Part shown: piece after piece, positions 58,397 through 64,000 of the stretch
Layout: the number at the start of each line of letters is the position of its first letter
How positions within the stretch are numbered: the first letter of the stretch is position 1
Assembly (NCBI RefSeq): GCF_947623445.1
Contig: NC_135245.1
Coordinates: 6,703,501 to 6,767,500, forward strand
Direction of reading: 5' to 3'
Origin: Clavelina lepadiformis
Lineage: Eukaryota > Chordata > Ascidiacea > Aplousobranchia > Clavelinidae
Length of the DNA stretch: 64,000 nucleotides
Position numbers and translations under genes: made by a program
Notes under the pieces: generated by a model
Seen by the model: the letters and a program-made list of their open reading frames with translations, nothing else
The model's database searches: none
Told to the model about the DNA's origin: nothing

Positions 58397-61300
58397 ATGA
58401 GCTCTACGGCCAGTTGTACAAACGACGATTTGTTTCGCAATATGAACCAGTTGTTGGGTAACACGCTGGACCTCCGTGGAATCGACAGCTCTGTTACTGC
58501 CTCGAATTCGACAGGTTTGAAATACTTACTACTGATGTATGTTTTAAAGCTTTCTTTTAATAATTTTGTATCGTAGAAATTTTGCAGTGCCCCAACTCCT
58601 ATACCACATGGTCTGTGCAAGTGGGTTCACCTGTAAAAACCACAACCCTCAACTCAACACAAGGTAGGCATTTCAGTGTTGAAGACAGTAAGAAAATTAA
58701 AAAAATTAAATCACTGCAAAAATTACTTTCTTTCTTGACTATTGACCTTAAAAACTCATTTAACTGGAACGTCGCCTGCATTGTTACACTTGAGTGATTT
58801 GTCATCCTCGAATTACGTCAAATTATAAGTATTGGTAAATATGCCTGGTTAATAGGGTTTGCGGTGATTACTGTTTTTGCAGCAAGGATAAACAACTCAT
58901 TTGTTTGGTTTTAGCGGATACTGACAAGGATATTACAGAATTCTTGAATAAATTCACTGAAGTTAACCCAAGAAAAAATACTCGCGAGAATTCTTTTTCA
59001 AAATTATTGAAACAACAGTGCGGCGAAGGTTCTAGCTCGATCAGCTGTCACAAAGCTAACACTGAAGTTCAAAAGCGTTTGAAGGATCTGCAAAATCCAG
59101 TGCCAACATTTAGGCGACCGATGTCGGAAGGAAGCGGACTAAATGTGTTGCAACCGAAAGGATACACACAAAAAGATTTACAAGCACTTAATGATTATTA
59201 CGCTGACCAATCACGGCAGTTAGAATGGGATGGAAGTATGCGGCAACTTATGGGTCGTCAGGAATCTCGTTCAGGTATCTAAAAATAGGCAACAGCAAAC
59301 TATTCCTAGCCTTGAGAAAGTTGCTTTACAGTTTAGTTGCGTGATTGGTAACTGTTGCCGGTTTTTTAAGATTTTCAGACTTTAATTGAACAACTTCAAA
59401 CACCTCGCCGCGCCATTTCTTCTGATGCTTTCCCGATTGTTTTCAAAGATCCAATGAAGGGTAAGGTGTATAATATGGAAGCCTTTTTTTGGATATCATT
59501 TATGCATCATACAAGCAGATAACTGTACTTTAACTTTATCTCAACCTTTGCGCGATAAGCCCATAAAAATATCTTACTATATCATAGGCACTGCTAACTA
59601 ATAGAGCTTTATAGTTTGTGTTTTGAAAGTTTTTCCTTGCATTTTACGGTTTTAGATTTAGGCCCATCCATCGATTCTGTGGCGGCATCTGCACGTAGTG
59701 ATGGTCGAAGCAGCCAATCGTCTCCTGACCTTGCTGACCTGTCTTCGATCAGCAATCAAAGTTTCTTGTCATCAGGATCCGACCCCGTTTCTATATCAGA
59801 TTTGGTGGTATGTTGCTGAGTTGATTATAAGCTTACATCTTTTGCAGAAATGACTATAAAATAATTAATGTCACAAGTACGTTATTCAAAATCTTGTAAC
59901 AGAATGGATTGCAAGGCTTGAGACTTAGCACAAATCCGGATGTTTTTTTGCCGTCCAACTCGTCCATGGGTACTTCACTTAGTACAGATGTTATGGAGGC
60001 TTCGACGCCGCGGTCTCAATTCAGTGCTAGCGTGCAACCACAGATTGTTAGTCCAACTATTCCATATGCTGATCATTTGCTAGATGTGGCTACTCTTTAT
60101 GGAGTTTCAGACAAAATGGAATATGATGCTCGACTCCACCGATCTGCTGCTGGTATTCTATTGTTTAGTTCACTAGATCGTTATTCCTTTCTCTGTACGA
60201 AGTCGCACTTTAGCTCTTCCTAGGCAATAGTAGCTGACTTTTTAACAATGCACAGCTACTTGCGAGGCAACATGCAAGTGGAGTGGCCAACTGCCGGTGC
60301 GTCATTACACGAACCCTACTTACTCACCGAAAGTCTTCGTTGGAGGTGTGCCTTGGGATATCACAGAAGGTTTGTTGTTACTGTTCTCAAAACAACTTGT
60401 AGTTTTTTGTTGAGCCAGAGTAGTCAGGAAATAGAAATGCAGTGATAAACACTGCGTTATGTACATGCAGCTGCCCTACACATGACCTTTAAGCCATACG
60501 GACTCGTTAGAGTAGAATGGCCCGGAAAAGACATGAAAGGGCCAAGATATCCTTTGCGAGGTGGGTAATTGTACTAGCACCGGTGAAGTTTGCAAGGTTG
60601 TTGTGGGTGTACTCGAGTGTTTTGAAGATTTACGTCTAGTTTTTGTATTAGAAATCAGAAATTTGATATCTGTAGCCTACTTGGGTAGTTAAGCTAAATA
60701 GGCTAATATGTTTTTTGGTCATAGCTGGGTATGTCTATCTGCTATTTGAAAGTGATAAGTCGATCAAGAGCCTTCTGCTTCATTGTACACATGATGTAAC
60801 AACAAATGAATGCTTCTTTCGTCTTTCCAGTAGACGCATGCGCAGTAAAGAAGTCCAAGTACATACACGTTCAACGACCTACTGCATATATATAAATACA
60901 TCACTGCGAGCTAATATGTTTTACTGGTTTTAAATTCTACCATAGATTATTCCGTGGGTGATTTCCGACAGTAATTACATGCGTGTGCCGTCAGCTCGGC
61001 TGGATGCCAACAAGACTATCTTCGTTGGTGCTCTTCATGGCATGCTGACTGCGGAGGGACTGGCCACAGTTATGAATGATCTCTTCGATGACGTCGTATA
61101 TTCCGGTATCGACACTGACAAATACAAATACCCAATCGGCAAGTTGATTGCGTCATTATTTGGACTTTTTTAATAGTTGAATACTGTAATTCATTTGTTA
61201 TTTTATAGGGTCCGGCCGAGTGACCTTCAGTACGCACTCCAGTTACATGAAAGGTGTTAAAGCCGCCTTTGTCGAGATTCGAACACCCAAGTTTTCAAAG

Positions 61301-61671
61301 AAAGTTCAAATAGATCCTTACTTAGAGGACTCAGCCATGTGCAACATGTGTCAAATTCAACAAGGACCTTATTTTTGTCGTGAATTACCGGTGTGTAAAC
61401 ATAACACTGTTAATGTGCCAAATCATTTCTTAACTTATTTAATGTTTTTAAAAAATTTTCGTTTTAACTTGGGCCCAAACACACGCTGAACTATAATAAT
61501 GTAATTTATTTTTAAAACATAGTTGGTTTTTATCATACCTGTGTTATTATTGAATGGTGTTTTCAGGATTGTTTCAAATACTACTGTCGCCAGTGCTGGG
61601 AATGGCAACATTCTATTGGGGAGTTCCGCAATCATAGACCACTTATGCGGAACCAGCGTCGCCGATTTTAG
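58397..61671 (+). CDS. CPEB1: Cytoplasmic polyadenylation element-binding protein 1 (12 exons)
   Basis: RNA-binding regulator that holds or activates translation of maternal and synaptic mRNAs through U-rich CPE motifs. Exons: 58397-58514, 58577-58663, 58915-59274, 59371-59460, 59656-59807, 59903-60152, 60256-60369, 60471-60560, 60725-60858, 60946-61138, 61209-61390, 61567-61671. Phases agree exactly: 624 aa (human CPEB1 about 566). A Ser-rich N-terminal half contains ARLHRSAA and CKWSGQLP, both typical of CPEB1, not CPEB2-4. RRM1 starts at [13 protein letters not shown] (378), RRM2 at [11 protein letters not shown] (489). The C-terminal ZZ zinc finger has all eight ligands (Cys574, 577, 586, 592, 597, 600, His605, 613). 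Intron 10 is a GC-AG intron (ATCG|GCAAGT). Start chosen as the first ATG after an acceptor-like site. Confidence 0.96.
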
Positions 61672-64000
61672 GGGACCTGATTCGGTGAAGATAATTTCCT
61701 TTTGACGGACGAGCGGTTTGAGTTTGTTTTTCATCAATTTGTTTTCTTGATAATCAGTTCACTTTGTTTGTCTTTCCACATTAATTCTTTCCGCGCTTTA
61801 TGTAATTGTAAGGTTTTGTTGTGCGATTGTCATCAAGTTATATATGCTCGCCAAAAATATGCTTTCATCCTGGATGGCCAATAATATTTGAAAGCACAAT
61901 GCTATTTAGAGAATATCATCTTACCTTTCAATTTTCTACCGGTTGCTGCAATTAATGGGATTTTTACTCTTTGTTTAGGGGTGGATTTTTAAAAAGTTTG
62001 TACTTTTAAGGGTAAACATTTGGGATCTAAAACTGCAACTAGAGATTTGAAATATATAACTAGTACAGCTTCGTCATAAGCAGTCTTGATGTTAACTGAA
62101 AATTATAATTTGTGATACTTGTCTTTGTGCCTTGGTCAGGCAGCTTGTAACTCTTTGTTTCAGTTATTTTTTTATTTTCCTGTAATTTTTTATATAATAT
62201 AGGGCGTCAAAAGGCACGATGCGCTGTGCTGCATGTAATTTATTTGAAGCTAAAGTTAAATTATATAAGAAAGTGAGGCCGACGGGCCTAGCTGTATTTC
62301 TGTTCGGAAAGCTCATCGGCTTATAGAGATAAAATACCAAGCTCTGCAACAAAGCATCGTGCAGTTTGGCGATTCGATGTCATGCGTTTTTTTAGCTGAA
62401 AAAGCTATTTCTTTCGGTAACTTTACCTTTTATTCTTCATATCACCGCTTGTTCGAAACTCTGCCTACTTTGTGGGGTATCGGCAATATGGAAAATTTAT
62501 GTCCGTTGTCATTACATTTTATTGCTTATTGTTTTAAACAAGGTGCTGTTGAATTTTATCCTTTAAACTTCGCAACATATAGTGATGATGAATAATTTTC
62601 CTTGGTTACTTTTAGTATAATTTTAACATCCAGAAAAAGGGAGCAAATTACAATGAGATATCGCAATTTAGCTACCGTAAGTTGTGTAATAGGCAAATTT
62701 CGCCTGCTTTGCTTTTAATAACCTACTATATTTCTTCCATCTGGTGCTGTTTTAGCTCATAAGTTAGAAAATGAACCTTTTCGTTTTGAGATGACCCGGC
62801 CTAAACCTGGTTGTTGGCGTTTAGGCCTAAATGATTTTGTTTTCGAGGTTCTGTAAACAATTTTATTGCGATGTGCTAACACTTTGGCATCTTTAATTCA
62901 CAATAGCTGACTGGTTGCTTAAGTCGATAAGCCTCGGAAATTCCGTAGCACAAATAGTCTGGGCTCGTTGGCCCCTTTCATTTGATATGATTGCAATAGT
63001 TTTTTGATGAAATGTAATTTTTTAGTTTAAGTGGAATATACGTTGCTGTTATTATAATTGCATCGCTGTGATTGAGTTGATTTTGTTTTGCGCTGAGCTT
63101 ACGTATATTTCTATCCCTTTGTGTTATCGATAGGAACATATTGGGTTTCGGTGATTATTATGTGTGTTCGCAGCTTTCCGTGTATATGGTTTATGAACAT
63201 TTTCTTTTTCGATTCCTATTTATAACTCATAATACAAACTCTGGCACTGCACGCAGTTAATTGTGAACGAGGAAAAATTAGACCATAGCCTACGTGCTCA
63301 AAGGGATTGCAAGAATGTTTCGCCCTTTTTGCAGGAAGCTGCCGTAAATTTAAGGTATAGATATTTGCGCATCCTGGCTCTAAAACTTTGTAAGGAGTCA
63401 CTGCTTAGGCTTTGCTTCTAATAGTAACGTTTTGGTTATATTTTTTTAACATCAAACTTCCCCCAGAGAAAAAACCCTTGCAAAACTGCACTAACGTTTT
63501 GAACACGATGATATACATTATACAGTTGCAGTCTATATACTAGTATGTCATAACAATTAGGGAATCACCTATACTTTGAACTAAAAATAAATTTATACAC
63601 GATGGTATTGGTATGTATATGGTAATCATTTGTAGTACTATGATTGAACAGAAGTTTACAAAAAACTCGTTAAATCAAAACATTAGCAAAACGATGTTTA
63701 AATCATATTGAACACAGTAACAATGCAATGTAATACAGATAGAATGAAACACAACAATTATACAATCAATTTATACTACAGAGCAGGGTTACTACAAAAG
63801 TTGAGCCTATAGAACCATTTTCCATACTCTTTGAGCTTACTCTGTTGCAATTGACATCTTATTGCGTATATCAAGATTCCAGAAGTAATGGACTAAACAT
63901 GTATTAGGCTATTGTAGCTTGTATTATAAATTAAAAACGATTGTCATAAGCAGAGAGTCTAGGTAAGAGATTCAGTAAACTTAATCTGAAAGAGTAAATC
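61672..64000 (+). other. CPEB1 3' flank / probable long 3' UTR
   Basis: No coding exon is visible. Several TTTTAT words (for example near 62168, 62426, 62517 and 62552), which are cytoplasmic polyadenylation elements if transcribed, lie in the first kilobase. An AATAAA occurs at 63586-63591. Where the transcript ends cannot be told from sequence alone. Confidence 0.4.

Overview
The window is an AT-rich animal (metazoan) chromosome segment. Its genes are split into short exons by introns of about 80 bp to 3 kb, with canonical GT-AG borders and two GC-AG introns. Small ancient DNA transposons and SINE-like repeats lie throughout. The gene content, compact introns and splice acceptors lying just upstream of start codons suggest an invertebrate chordate, most likely a tunicate. 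That assignment is an inference; no species is claimed. All gene models were assembled by hand from splice signals, reading-frame phase and remembered protein families.

Layout. 1-7.0 kb: no gene recognised. 7.07-9.88 kb (-): a seven-exon SLC35B2/PAPST1-type PAPS transporter. 10.3-10.8 kb: a tandem duplication, one copy of which carries a 35-bp perfect palindrome flanked by a 7-bp duplication. 13.5-16.9 kb (-): a CD20/MS4A-like four-pass membrane protein whose third intron holds a 759-bp inverted-repeat element with iterated arms. 17-23.9 kb: repeats, a tRNA-Leu-like relic and no gene. 23.95-25.36 kb (+): CRLF3 in a single exon. 25.4-33.2 kb: SINE-like copies, hAT-type elements and a larger TIR element. 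33.28-36.98 kb (+): a five-exon DESI2 deSUMOylating isopeptidase. 37.95-39.27 kb (-): the last five exons of an unrecognised acidic protein with an internal repeat, followed by a 0.5-kb tandem duplication. 41.2-44.8 kb (+): a two-exon, 80-residue protein with a possible N-myristoylation signal; its intron contains a 1.6-kb DNA transposon with a decayed transposase-like ORF. 46.66 to about 54.1 kb (-): an RGS-domain protein with a long disordered N-terminal part, a polyasparagine tract and a predicted 7-nt microexon. 54.2-55.24 kb: three nested DNA transposons. 57.2 kb: a tRNA-like pseudogene. 58.4-61.7 kb (+): a complete twelve-exon CPEB1-type translational regulator (624 aa), followed by its 3' flank.

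The genes are unrelated housekeeping, signalling and RNA-control genes, not an operon or a single pathway. DESI2 and the acidic-protein gene converge. RGS and CPEB1 diverge across a 3-5 kb transposon-rich interval that probably holds both promoters.
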